DNA from: an uncultured Oscillibacter sp.
Lineage (GTDB): Bacteria; Bacillota; Clostridia; Oscillospirales; Oscillospiraceae
Assembly (NCBI GenBank): GCA_947245315.1
Contig: CAMXNV010000073.1
Coordinates: 1 to 9,890 of the forward strand
DNA: 9,890 nucleotides
Reading direction: 5' to 3'
Both the position numbers and the translations under genes were made by a program. Each line of letters begins with the position of its first letter. Positions within the stretch are counted from its first letter, which is position 1. Below the pieces are notes generated by a model, which worked only from the letters and a program-made list of their open reading frames with translations, did no database searches and was not told where the DNA came from. Shown here piece by piece: positions 1 to 6,018 of the stretch.

Positions 1-456
1 CGCATCCGCAACAAGGAGATCGGCTTCATCTTCCAGCAGTACAACCTGATCCAGACCCTGACGGTCTTCGAGAACGTGGAGCTGCCCCTGATCTACCAGG
101 GCATCGGGGCGGACGACCGCTATGACCTGGCCCTGGAGGCCCTGGACCGGGTGGGCCTTTCCAAGCGGATCAAGCACAAGCCCACGGAGATGTCCGGCGG
201 CCAGCAGCAGCGGGTGGCCATCGCCCGGGCCATCGCCACCAAGCCCCCCATCATCATGGCCGACGAGCCCACGGGCGCCCTGGACTCCCGGACGGGCCAC
301 GAGGTGCTGGAGTTCCTCCAGCAGCTCAACCGGGAGGGGACCACCGTCATCCTGATTACCCACGACAATGGCATCGCCGCCACGGCCCGGCGGGTGGTCC
401 GCCTGACGGACGGCAAAATCGTGGAGGACAAGGAACAGGAGGTGGACTGGTTTTGA
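1..456 (+). CDS. ABC transporter ATP-binding protein, 5'-truncated (MacB/LolD/YknY type)
   Basis: Cytoplasmic ATPase subunit that would power the permease encoded immediately downstream. The frame is open from base 1, giving 151 visible residues; the Walker A motif and the start codon lie upstream of the window. Visible in order are the Q-loop (FQQYNL, visible residues 11-16), the ABC signature (MSGGQQQRVAIARA, about 64-77), Walker B with the catalytic glutamate (IIMADEP), the D-loop (GALDS) and the switch histidine (VILITHD). FQQYNL and the ADEPTGALD block are typical of the MacB/LolD/YknY family that pairs with FtsX-like permeases. The TGA stop overlaps the TTG start of the permease by 4 nt, so the two are very likely translationally coupled. 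In Firmicutes such pairs often follow an RND-type adaptor (YknX); that gene would be outside the window and is inference. The substrate cannot be read from sequence. Confidence 0.96.
   Translation, partial: RIRNKEIGFIFQQYNLIQTLTVFENVELPLIYQGIGADDRYDLALEALDRVGLSKRIKHKPTEMSGGQQQRVAIARAIATKPPIIMADEPTGALDSRTGHEVLEFLQQLNREGTTVILITHDNGIAATARRVVRLTDGKIVEDKEQEVDWF
437..442 (+). promoter_or_regulatory. Ribosome binding site that fixes the TTG start of the permease
   Basis: AGGAGG lies inside the end of the ATPase gene, 10 nt before the TTG at 453 and 16 nt before the in-frame GTG at 459. The spacing favours TTG as the start, giving a TTGA stop/start overlap. Confidence 0.7.
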
Positions 457-1730
457 ATGTGCGACAGGCAGTGAAAATGGCCTGGAAGTCCATCTGGGGC
501 AAGAAGGGCCGGGCCGTGCTGACCATGCTGGGCATCATCATCGGCATCGCCTCGGTGATGACCATTGTCTCGGTTATCACGGGCTACGCCAGCAAGATGA
601 TGGAACAGTTCGAGGCCATGGGCACCAACCGGATTGCCGTCAGCGTATACAGCTACATGTATGTGGAAAACGAGGACGGAGAGTGGGTCAACGCCGGAAA
701 GGACTACTTCCCGGACGTCTACGAGTACTGCTCCGGCATGAAGGACCTGGTGGTGGGCGTGACCCCCAACGCCTGGTTCAATGCCACCATGGTCTACGGG
801 ACCAAGTCCACCGCCACCATGCAGGAGAGCTACACCTGGGACGAGACCGCCCGGAAAATGGTGGGCGAGGCCCCGCCCAGCTTCTACTACGGCAGCGACC
901 AGTACGCCGCGTGCAGCAACCTGAAAATCGCCAAGGGCCGGGACCTGTCTATGCTGGACATCCAGAATTACAAGCAGGTGGTGGTCCTGGGGAGCAAGGC
1001 GGCCCGGACCTTCTTCGGCACCGCCAACCCGGTGGGGAAGATCGTCCAGCTGAACAACCTGAGCTTTGAGGTGGTGGGGGTCTACGCCCCCCGGATCACC
1101 GGCGAGGACGCGGAACAGAGCAGCCTGGACAACTTCGTTCTGGCCCCCTACACGGCCCGCCGGGTTCTGGGCGGGGAGAACATCACGGACTTCATCGTGG
1201 TGGCCAAGGACACGGAAAAAATGGACGAGATCGTCACCCAGCTGGACGGCTTTTTGAAGGGCCTCCTGGACCGGGGCAGCAGCGACTACCGGGTCCAGCC
1301 CGAGAACCAGTACATGAGCTACGCCACCGAGTCCCTGAACCTCATCGGCGGCGTGCTGGCGGGGGTGGCGGCCATCTCCCTGATGGTGGGCGGCATCGGC
1401 ATCATGAACATCATGCTGGTGACGGTGACGGAGCGCACCCGGGAGATCGGCATCCGCCGGGCCATCGGCGCCCAGCGGAGCAGCATCGTCACCCAGTTCC
1501 TGATCGAGGCGGCCATGCTCTGCGGCATCGGGGGCATCATCGGCATCGGCCTGGGCACCCTGGGCTGTTTCATCCTGGGGAACCTGCTGTTCCAGATGAC
1601 CATCTACCCCTCCGCCACGGTGACGGCGGGAGCCTTCGGCCTCTCGGTGCTGCTGGGCGTGGTCTTCGGATGCTACCCGGCGGTGAAGGCCTCGAACCTC
1701 CAGCCGGTGGAAGCCCTCAGAGCCGAGTGA
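453..1730 (+). CDS. ABC transporter permease, MacB/FtsX type
   Basis: Membrane subunit of the exporter, 425 aa, close to the usual MacB-type length of about 400 in Gram-positives. The layout is the classic one: a short cytoplasmic N-terminus (residues 1-20), TM1 about 21-43, a large extracytoplasmic MacB-type core domain about 45-295, then three C-terminal membrane segments about 298-325, 350-378 and 390-411. Between TM2 and TM3 lies the conserved ERTREIGIRRAIGA coupling segment (about 327-340) that contacts the ATPase; the C-terminus carries the family's NLQPVEALR-type ending. The start is taken as TTG 453 because of SD spacing; GTG 459 is the alternative, two codons shorter. MacB-family pairs act as mechanotransmission pumps exporting peptides, antibiotics or lipoproteins; which applies here is unknown. 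A heptamer inverted repeat begins two bases after the stop. Confidence 0.95.
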   Translation: MNVRQAVKMAWKSIWGKKGRAVLTMLGIIIGIASVMTIVSVITGYASKMMEQFEAMGTNRIAVSVYSYMYVENEDGEWVNAGKDYFPDVYEYCSGMKDLVVGVTPNAWFNATMVYGTKSTATMQESYTWDETARKMVGEAPPSFYYGSDQYAACSNLKIAKGRDLSMLDIQNYKQVVVLGSKAARTFFGTANPVGKIVQLNNLSFEVVGVYAPRITGEDAEQSSLDNFVLAPYTARRVLGGENITDFIVVAKDTEKMDEIVTQLDGFLKGLLDRGSSDYRVQPENQYMSYATESLNLIGGVLAGVAAISLMVGGIGIMNIMLVTVTERTREIGIRRAIGAQRSSIVTQFLIEAAMLCGIGGIIGIGLGTLGCFILGNLLFQMTIYPSATVTAGAFGLSVLLGVVFGCYPAVKASNLQPVEALRAE

Positions 1731-1733
1731 CCG

Positions 1734-1817
1734 TTAGGAGTTAGGAGTTAGAAGTGAGGAGTTAGGAGTTGTTCCTGCTTCCTCAAGAATTCTTAATTTC
1801 TAGCTCCTGATTCCTGA
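1734..1817 (+). repeat. Heptamer-array inverted repeat, copy 1 (diverged arms)
   Basis: The left arm is five tandem heptamers (1734-1768): TTAGGAG, TTAGGAG, TTAGAAG, TGAGGAG, TTAGGAG. Positions 1734-1763 pair with 1788-1817 around a 24-nt loop. By hand count there are 22 Watson-Crick pairs, 7 G-U pairs and one mismatch (1756/1795) when read as plus-strand RNA. The right side carries GAATTC followed by TTAA, as does copy 2 at 5962. The element starts two bases after the permease TGA and ends 10 nt before the SD of the SLH gene. It could be a processing or attenuation hairpin between the two genes; there is no T-run, so a classic terminator is unlikely. Confidence 0.8.
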
Positions 1818-1840
1818 TTGAAGTAATAAGGAGAGAGTTT

Positions 1841-4108
1841 ATGAAACGTATCCTGTCCCTTGTGCTGGCCCTGGCGCTGGCGGCGGCCCTGCTGGCCCTG
1901 CCCGCCCAGGCCGCGGCCCCAACCAACCGCTTCCACGACCTGGGGGACAACAGCGCCTCCATGTCCGTGGAGTCCCTGCGGCTGATGGGCGTGATGGACG
2001 GCTTCTCCGACGGGAGCTTCCGCCCCTACGCCCAGCTCACCCGGGCCCAGTTCTGCAAGATGGTGGTCTGCGCCCTGAACGCCGAGGACGAGCTGGGGCT
2101 CTACCGTACCGTGACCATCTACCCGGACGTGAAGCCCTCCCACTGGGCGGCGGCCTATATCAACATGGCTGCCAAGGGGAAAAACGCCATCTCCGGGTAC
2201 TCCGACGGCAAGTTCTACCCCGACCGCACCGTCACCCTGGGCCAGGCGGCCACCATCCTCCTGCGGGTCCTGGGGTACAAGGATGAGAACGTGGGCGGCG
2301 TGTGGCCGGACAGCTACCTGTCCTTCGCCGCGTCCATCGGCCTCACCGACGGGGTGGACACCACCCAGGGGAACGTCCCCCTGGCCCGCAGCGACGCGGC
2401 CACCCTCTTCAACAACCTCCTCCGGGCCAAGACCCAGGAGGGCGGGTCCTTCATCGAGTCCACGGGGCTGACCACCGTGTCCGACGTGGTGCTGGTGTCC
2501 TCCAACGCCAAGGGGCCCGACGGGCAGGAGAACGCCCTTCTCCTCTCCACCGGCGAGGTCTTCCAGCTGGTGGGGGACAGGTCCTCCAACGGGACCCTGA
2601 ACGGCTATAAGGGCACCCTGGTCATGGACGGCAAGCGGGTGCGTACCTTCCTGCCGGAGGCCCAGGGCGTCAGCCGCCGGATCGTGGCCTCCAAGATCGA
2701 GGAGTTCCAGATCACGGAGCGCTCCGGCAGCAAGTACAGCGTCACCGCCGGGACCAAGGTCTATTACCAGGGCAAGGAGACCACCTGGAGCGAGGTCCGC
2801 GCCTGGCTGAACCCCGGCGCGTCCCTGACGCTGTACCTGGGCACCGCCGGAAATGTGGAGTACATCTTCGTGGGCGGCGGCGGAACGGCCAGCGAGGCCA
2901 TCGTCGTCTATGAGAAGGGCTCCACCAAGGGCTTCGACTCCCTGGCGGGGGACATGGGGGGCTATAAGATCTACAAGAACGGCTCCAAGGCCAGCGCCAA
3001 GGACATGCGGCCCTATGACGTGGCCATCTACTCCAGCTCTACCAACACCATCCGGGTCTGCGACACCCGGCTGACGGGCTACTATGAGTCCTGCACCCCC
3101 AGTCCCACGGAGCCCACCTCCATCACGGTGCTGGGCCATCCCTTCCCCGTGCTGACCTCGGCCCGGGCCACCCTGGCCAAGTTCCGCCCCGGGGATCAGA
3201 TCACCCTGCTGCTGACGGAGGACAACCAGGTGGCCGGAGCCGTGAAGCCCGGAACCGGCGGGGCCGCCGCCAACGCCATCGGCGTGGTGGAGTCCATCTC
3301 CGGAACCAACGCCAAGGTCCAGCTCCTCTGCGGCATCACCATTGAGGGCACCGTGGACCTGGGCGCCATGGGCAACCAGAAGCTGGAGGAAATCCGGACC
3401 GAGGAGCTCCAGAACGTGGCCAACCGGATGGTGCGGGTGAGCTCCACCGGGAAGAACACGATTGGCCTGGTCCGCCTGGGCGGCGGCGTCTCCGGCGCGC
3501 TGGACCTGGAGAAGCGGAAGCTGGGCAGCAGCAATTTGGCGGAGACCGTCAGCGTCTACCGTTACACCGCCAAGGGCTTGGAGACCCTGAGCCTCAACGA
3601 TCTGGGGGCCGGGCCCATCTCCGCCGGGGAGATCAGCTACGCTCACGTGAACTGGGCCAACCAGGTGGACATCATCGTCCTGGGCGGCGTGAACAGCGGG
3701 AACGTGTTCTATGGCCGGGTGTCCATCACCCCGGGCAGCCGGGAGGACACCTACCGGATCTCCGTCATCAGCCCCGAGGGCAAGAAGGGGCCCTACCACT
3801 CCAACTACGACATCTCCCACGGGACCTACGTGGCGGCGGTGGAGGACTCCACCGGCATGGGCTTCTCCAGCCTGAAGCCCCTGAAGGTGATGGAGGACGT
3901 GCCCAACACCGCCTGGAGCGGGCGGAGCGCCGTGACCGTCGACGGGCGGAGCTACTCCGTGCCCAGCAACGTCATGTGCTACAACCGGGATATCAGCGAC
4001 TGGGTCACCCTGGAGGAGGCCCACGCCTACGCCGGAAAATGCGACATGTACGCCAGCGACGACGGGGTCATCCGGGCCATCGAAATCGATACCCGGTTCC
4101 CCGATTAA
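1841..4108 (+). CDS. Secreted SLH-domain surface protein
   Basis: Predicted exported 755-aa protein held to the cell wall by SLH modules. A signal peptide is clear: MKR, a leucine/alanine-rich core to about residue 20, and a probable AQA/AA cleavage after residue 24. Three SLH repeats follow: about 30-79 (motif GVMDGFSDGSFRPYAQLTRAQ), 94-146 (YPDVKPSHWAAAYI ... GYSDGKFYPDRTVT) and 155-197 (more divergent, GLTDGVDTTQGNVPLAR). SLH modules bind pyruvylated secondary wall polymers. Residues about 200-755 look beta-rich and glycine/serine/threonine-containing, with no catalytic motif I recognise. The start is ATG 1841, with AAGGAG at 1828-1833 and 7-nt spacing. No convincing promoter is visible in the 110-nt gap upstream, so it may be read from the ABC operon through the repeat hairpin. 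A strong terminator follows. It could be a structural S-layer-like protein or carry an unrecognised binding function. Confidence 0.93.
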   Translation: MKRILSLVLALALAAALLALPAQAAAPTNRFHDLGDNSASMSVESLRLMGVMDGFSDGSFRPYAQLTRAQFCKMVVCALNAEDELGLYRTVTIYPDVKPSHWAAAYINMAAKGKNAISGYSDGKFYPDRTVTLGQAATILLRVLGYKDENVGGVWPDSYLSFAASIGLTDGVDTTQGNVPLARSDAATLFNNLLRAKTQEGGSFIESTGLTTVSDVVLVSSNAKGPDGQENALLLSTGEVFQLVGDRSSNGTLNGYKGTLVMDGKRVRTFLPEAQGVSRRIVASKIEEFQITERSGSKYSVTAGTKVYYQGKETTWSEVRAWLNPGASLTLYLGTAGNVEYIFVGGGGTASEAIVVYEKGSTKGFDSLAGDMGGYKIYKNGSKASAKDMRPYDVAIYSSSTNTIRVCDTRLTGYYESCTPSPTEPTSITVLGHPFPVLTSARATLAKFRPGDQITLLLTEDNQVAGAVKPGTGGAAANAIGVVESISGTNAKVQLLCGITIEGTVDLGAMGNQKLEEIRTEELQNVANRMVRVSSTGKNTIGLVRLGGGVSGALDLEKRKLGSSNLAETVSVYRYTAKGLETLSLNDLGAGPISAGEISYAHVNWANQVDIIVLGGVNSGNVFYGRVSITPGSREDTYRISVISPEGKKGPYHSNYDISHGTYVAAVEDSTGMGFSSLKPLKVMEDVPNTAWSGRSAVTVDGRSYSVPSNVMCYNRDISDWVTLEEAHAYAGKCDMYASDDGVIRAIEIDTRFPD

Positions 4109-4122
4109 AGAAAAACGCGAAG

Positions 4123-4148
4123 CGCCCGGACCTTGGTCCGGGCGTTTT
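4123..4148 (+). terminator. Rho-independent terminator after the SLH gene
   Basis: Perfect 10-bp arms CGCCCGGACC (4123-4132) and GGTCCGGGCG (4135-4144), separated by TT (effective loop CTTG), followed by TTTT and a T-rich stretch. An A-rich run (4109-4115) precedes the stem. It begins 14 nt after the SLH stop codon. Confidence 0.9.
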
Positions 4149-4189
4149 GCTGTTGCTGTTGCAAAATTGTCCGGGCCGGGCGAAAAAAT

Positions 4190-4218
4190 TTGCTTTGCCC
4201 CCTGGGGCGTGTTATACT
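4190..4218 (+). promoter_or_regulatory. Sigma-A-type promoter with extended -10 for the nitroreductase-mtnA cluster
   Basis: The -10 is TATACT (4213-4218), preceded by TGT, an extended -10 (TGn) element. A weak -35, TTGCTT (4190-4195), lies 17 nt upstream, after an A-tract (4183-4188). Transcription would start near 4225, giving a leader of about 74 nt before the ATG at 4299. The match to the -35 consensus is only three of six; the TGn element probably compensates. Confidence 0.7.
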
Positions 4219-4251
4219 GAGAGGGACCGTCAAAGGCACCATTTGAAAATT

Positions 4252-4277
4252 CCCAACCCGCCTCCAAGGCGGCTGGG
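4252..4277 (+). other. Hairpin in the nitroreductase leader
   Basis: CCGCCT (4258-4263) pairs with AGGCGG (4267-4272) over a 3-nt loop, and CCCA (4252-4255) with TGGG (4274-4277) extends it across a small internal loop. It sits just upstream of the SD (AAAGGAAGG, 4283-4291). There is no T-run, and I do not recognise a known riboswitch in the leader. It may be only a 5' stabilising structure. Confidence 0.5.
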
Positions 4278-4298
4278 TCAAGAAAGGAAGGCAGCGCT

Positions 4299-4820
4299 AT
4301 GAACGAGACGTTACAGGTATTGAGAGAGCGCCGGAGCATCCGCCGCTACAAGCCGGAGCAGCTCCGGGAGGAGGACCTGGCCCCCATCCTGGAGGCGGGA
4401 ACCTGGGCCCCCACGGCCAAGAACCTCCAGGACTGCGTCATGGTGGTGGTCCAGGACCCGGAGACCATCACCCACATGTCCGCCATCAACGCGGAGATCA
4501 TGGGCAAGCCGGGCACGGACCCCTTCTTCGGCGCGCCCACGGTGGTGGTGGTCCTGGCGGACGGGACCCAGGCCAACTGGATTCAGGACGGCTCCCTGGT
4601 GATGGGGAACCTGATGACCGCCGCCGCGGCCATGGGCATCGGCTCCTGCTGGATCAACCGGGCCATGGAGTTCTTCGACCGGCCTGAGGGCAAGGCGCTG
4701 CTGGCGAAGTGGGGCCTCCCGGAGACCTACCGGGGCGTGGGCAACTGCATCCTGGGCTACCCCGACGGCCCCGCCCCCGCGGCCAAGCCCCGGAAAGAGG
4801 GCTGGATCCTCCGGCCGTAA
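4299..4820 (+). CDS. Nitroreductase-family FMN oxidoreductase
   Basis: Probable cytoplasmic FMN-dependent NAD(P)H oxidoreductase of the nitroreductase superfamily, 173 aa, normal for the short single-domain group. Motifs in order: RRSIRRY (11-17), which contacts the FMN phosphate; APTAKNLQ (38-45), corresponding to the common APSAGNLQ flavin-site loop; the helix around residues 97-112 (QDGSLVMGNLMTAAAAMGIG) that packs at the dimer/flavin site, followed by GSCWI; and a C-terminal GYPDGPAPAAKPRKE block, also typical. ATG 4299 has AAAGGAAGG 7 nt upstream. It is the first gene of a plus-strand cluster and is followed after 15 nt by mtnA, so the two are likely co-transcribed. The physiological substrate is unknown; this family includes nitro-, quinone- and enone-reductases, and the mtnA link does not point to a known pathway. 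Confidence 0.93.
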   Translation: MNETLQVLRERRSIRRYKPEQLREEDLAPILEAGTWAPTAKNLQDCVMVVVQDPETITHMSAINAEIMGKPGTDPFFGAPTVVVVLADGTQANWIQDGSLVMGNLMTAAAAMGIGSCWINRAMEFFDRPEGKALLAKWGLPETYRGVGNCILGYPDGPAPAAKPRKEGWILRP

Positions 4821-4835
4821 GGGGAGGGAGACGCC

Positions 4836-5903
4836 ATGAACGACGCCATCCGGCAGGTGACCCACGTGCAGAATATCCGCTATGACAAGGAGCGGGAGGC
4901 CCTCTATATCATCGACCAGAGCCTCCTGCCCAATGAGGAGCGGGAGCTCCGCCTGGAGACCCTGGAGGAGATGGTGGAGGCCATCCGGTCCCTCCGGGTC
5001 CGGGGGGCCCCGGCCATCGGCATCTGCGCGGCCTACTGCCTCTATGTCCTGGCCCGGTCCATCGATGAGGAGGACCCGGACGCCTTCCTGAGCCGCCTGA
5101 GGGACTACGCCTCGGCGCTGAACGCCTCCCGGCCCACGGCGGTGAACCTGGCCTGGGCCCTGGGGGAGATGGAGACCGCCGCGGCCTCCCACGCCGGGGA
5201 GCCCCGCCCCCGGCTCCTGGAGGCCCTCTATGAGCGGGCGGAGGCCATCCACCGGGACGACATCGCCAAGTGCGCCGCCATCTCGGAGTACGGCCTGAGC
5301 CTGCTGCACGAGGGGGACGGCGTCCTGACTCACTGCAACGCGGGCCCCCTGGCCACCTCCCGCTACGGCACGGCCCAGGGCCCCTTCTTCCTGGCGGCGG
5401 AGCGGGGGATGCACATCCGCGTCTTCGCCGACGAGACCCGCCCCCTCCTCCAGGGGGCCCGGCTCACCAGCTACGAGCTCCACCGGGCGGGGGTGGACGT
5501 GACCTTGATCTGCGACAACATGGCCTCCATGGTGATGAAAAACGGCTGGGTCCAGGCCTGCTTCGTGGGCTGCGACCGGGTGGCCGCCAACGGGGACACG
5601 GCCAATAAAATCGGAACCAGCGGCGTGGCCATCCTGGCCAAGCACTACGGCATCCCCCTCTACGTCCTGGGCCCCACCAGCACCATTGACCTCCGCTGTC
5701 CCGACGGGGCCCACATCCCCATCGAGCTCCGGGACCCGGAGGAGATCAAAACCCTCTGGTACGAGAAGCCCATGGCCCTCCCGGGGGTAAAGTGCTACAA
5801 CCCCTCCTTCGACGTGACGGACCACGAGCTGATCGCGGGCATTGTCACCGAAAAGGGCATCTGCCGCCCTCCCTACACCCAGAGCTTAGCAGAACTGTTC
5901 TAA
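4836..5903 (+). CDS. mtnA: S-methyl-5-thioribose-1-phosphate isomerase
   Basis: Cytoplasmic aldose-ketose isomerase that converts 5-methylthioribose-1-phosphate to 5-methylthioribulose-1-phosphate in methylthioadenosine salvage; homologous to eIF2B alpha-type proteins. It is 355 aa, a normal length. Signature segments: VRGAPAIGICAAY (55-67), RPTAVNLAWAL (99-109), the catalytic-cysteine loop THCNAG (Cys167), ADETRPLLQGARLTSYEL (198-214), and GCDRVAANGDTANKIGT with the catalytic aspartate (Asp247). The Cys-to-Asp distance of 80 residues equals that of the Bacillus enzyme (Cys160/Asp240). ATG 4836 is preceded by GGGAGG at 4822-4827, 15 nt after the nitroreductase stop. The remaining methionine salvage genes (mtnK, mtnB, mtnD) are not in the window, so a partial shunt or a related role on ribose-1-phosphate-type substrates is possible. 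A heptamer inverted repeat begins two bases after the stop. Confidence 0.96.
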   Translation: MNDAIRQVTHVQNIRYDKEREALYIIDQSLLPNEERELRLETLEEMVEAIRSLRVRGAPAIGICAAYCLYVLARSIDEEDPDAFLSRLRDYASALNASRPTAVNLAWALGEMETAAASHAGEPRPRLLEALYERAEAIHRDDIAKCAAISEYGLSLLHEGDGVLTHCNAGPLATSRYGTAQGPFFLAAERGMHIRVFADETRPLLQGARLTSYELHRAGVDVTLICDNMASMVMKNGWVQACFVGCDRVAANGDTANKIGTSGVAILAKHYGIPLYVLGPTSTIDLRCPDGAHIPIELRDPEEIKTLWYEKPMALPGVKCYNPSFDVTDHELIAGIVTEKGICRPPYTQSLAELF

Positions 5904-5906
5904 CAG

Positions 5907-5998
5907 TTAGGAGTTAGGAGTGAGGAGTTAGGAGTGATTTCCCAAAGACGGGAGGAGCTCCGAATTCCTTAAAAACTCCTAACTCCTCACTCCTAACT
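5907..5998 (+). repeat. Heptamer-array inverted repeat, copy 2 (perfect 24-bp arms)
   Basis: The left arm is four heptamers: TTAGGAG (5907), TTAGGAG (5914), TGAGGAG (5921), TTAGGAG (5928). Positions 5912-5935 are the exact reverse complement of 5975-5998, a perfect 24-bp inverted repeat with a 39-nt loop. The loop contains the palindrome GGAGCTCC (5954-5961) and GAATTC (5962-5967). It starts two bases after the mtnA stop and ends 20 nt before the preferred GTG of the next gene. It is the same family and orientation as 1734-1817. Confidence 0.92.
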
Positions 5999-6018
5999 TA
6001 CAAGCGGTGGTGGTTTCT

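Noticed and set aside
1769..1797. Possible promoter (TTGTTC, 17 nt, CTTAAT) before the SLH gene
   Set aside because: Both boxes are poor matches and lie inside the inverted-repeat hairpin; not strong enough to list.
1793..4339. Very long open frame (848 codons) on the minus strand, opposite the SLH gene
   Set aside because: It is the reverse shadow of a GC-rich coding region: low-complexity Gly/Ala/Val/His-rich product, no SD at a sensible start, no domain. The plus frame has a signal peptide, SLH modules, an SD and a terminator.
4299..4820. SAM or other sulphur-metabolite riboswitch expected because of mtnA
   Set aside because: The leader is only about 74 nt, lies before the nitroreductase and shows no recognisable SAM-class core.
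4311..5825. 504-codon minus-strand open frame opposite the nitroreductase and mtnA genes
   Set aside because: It spans two recognisable genes on the other strand and reads as a Gly/Val/His/Arg-rich shadow with no motif.
1734..5998. Insertion-sequence ends or a composite transposon framed by the two heptamer repeats
   Set aside because: The two copies are in the same orientation, no transposase lies between them, and the genes between look like ordinary resident genes; no target-site duplication could be identified.
5907..5998. CRISPR-like array from the tandem heptamers
   Set aside because: The repeat unit is 7 bp with no spacers and the arms are mirror-complementary; this is an inverted repeat, not a CRISPR.
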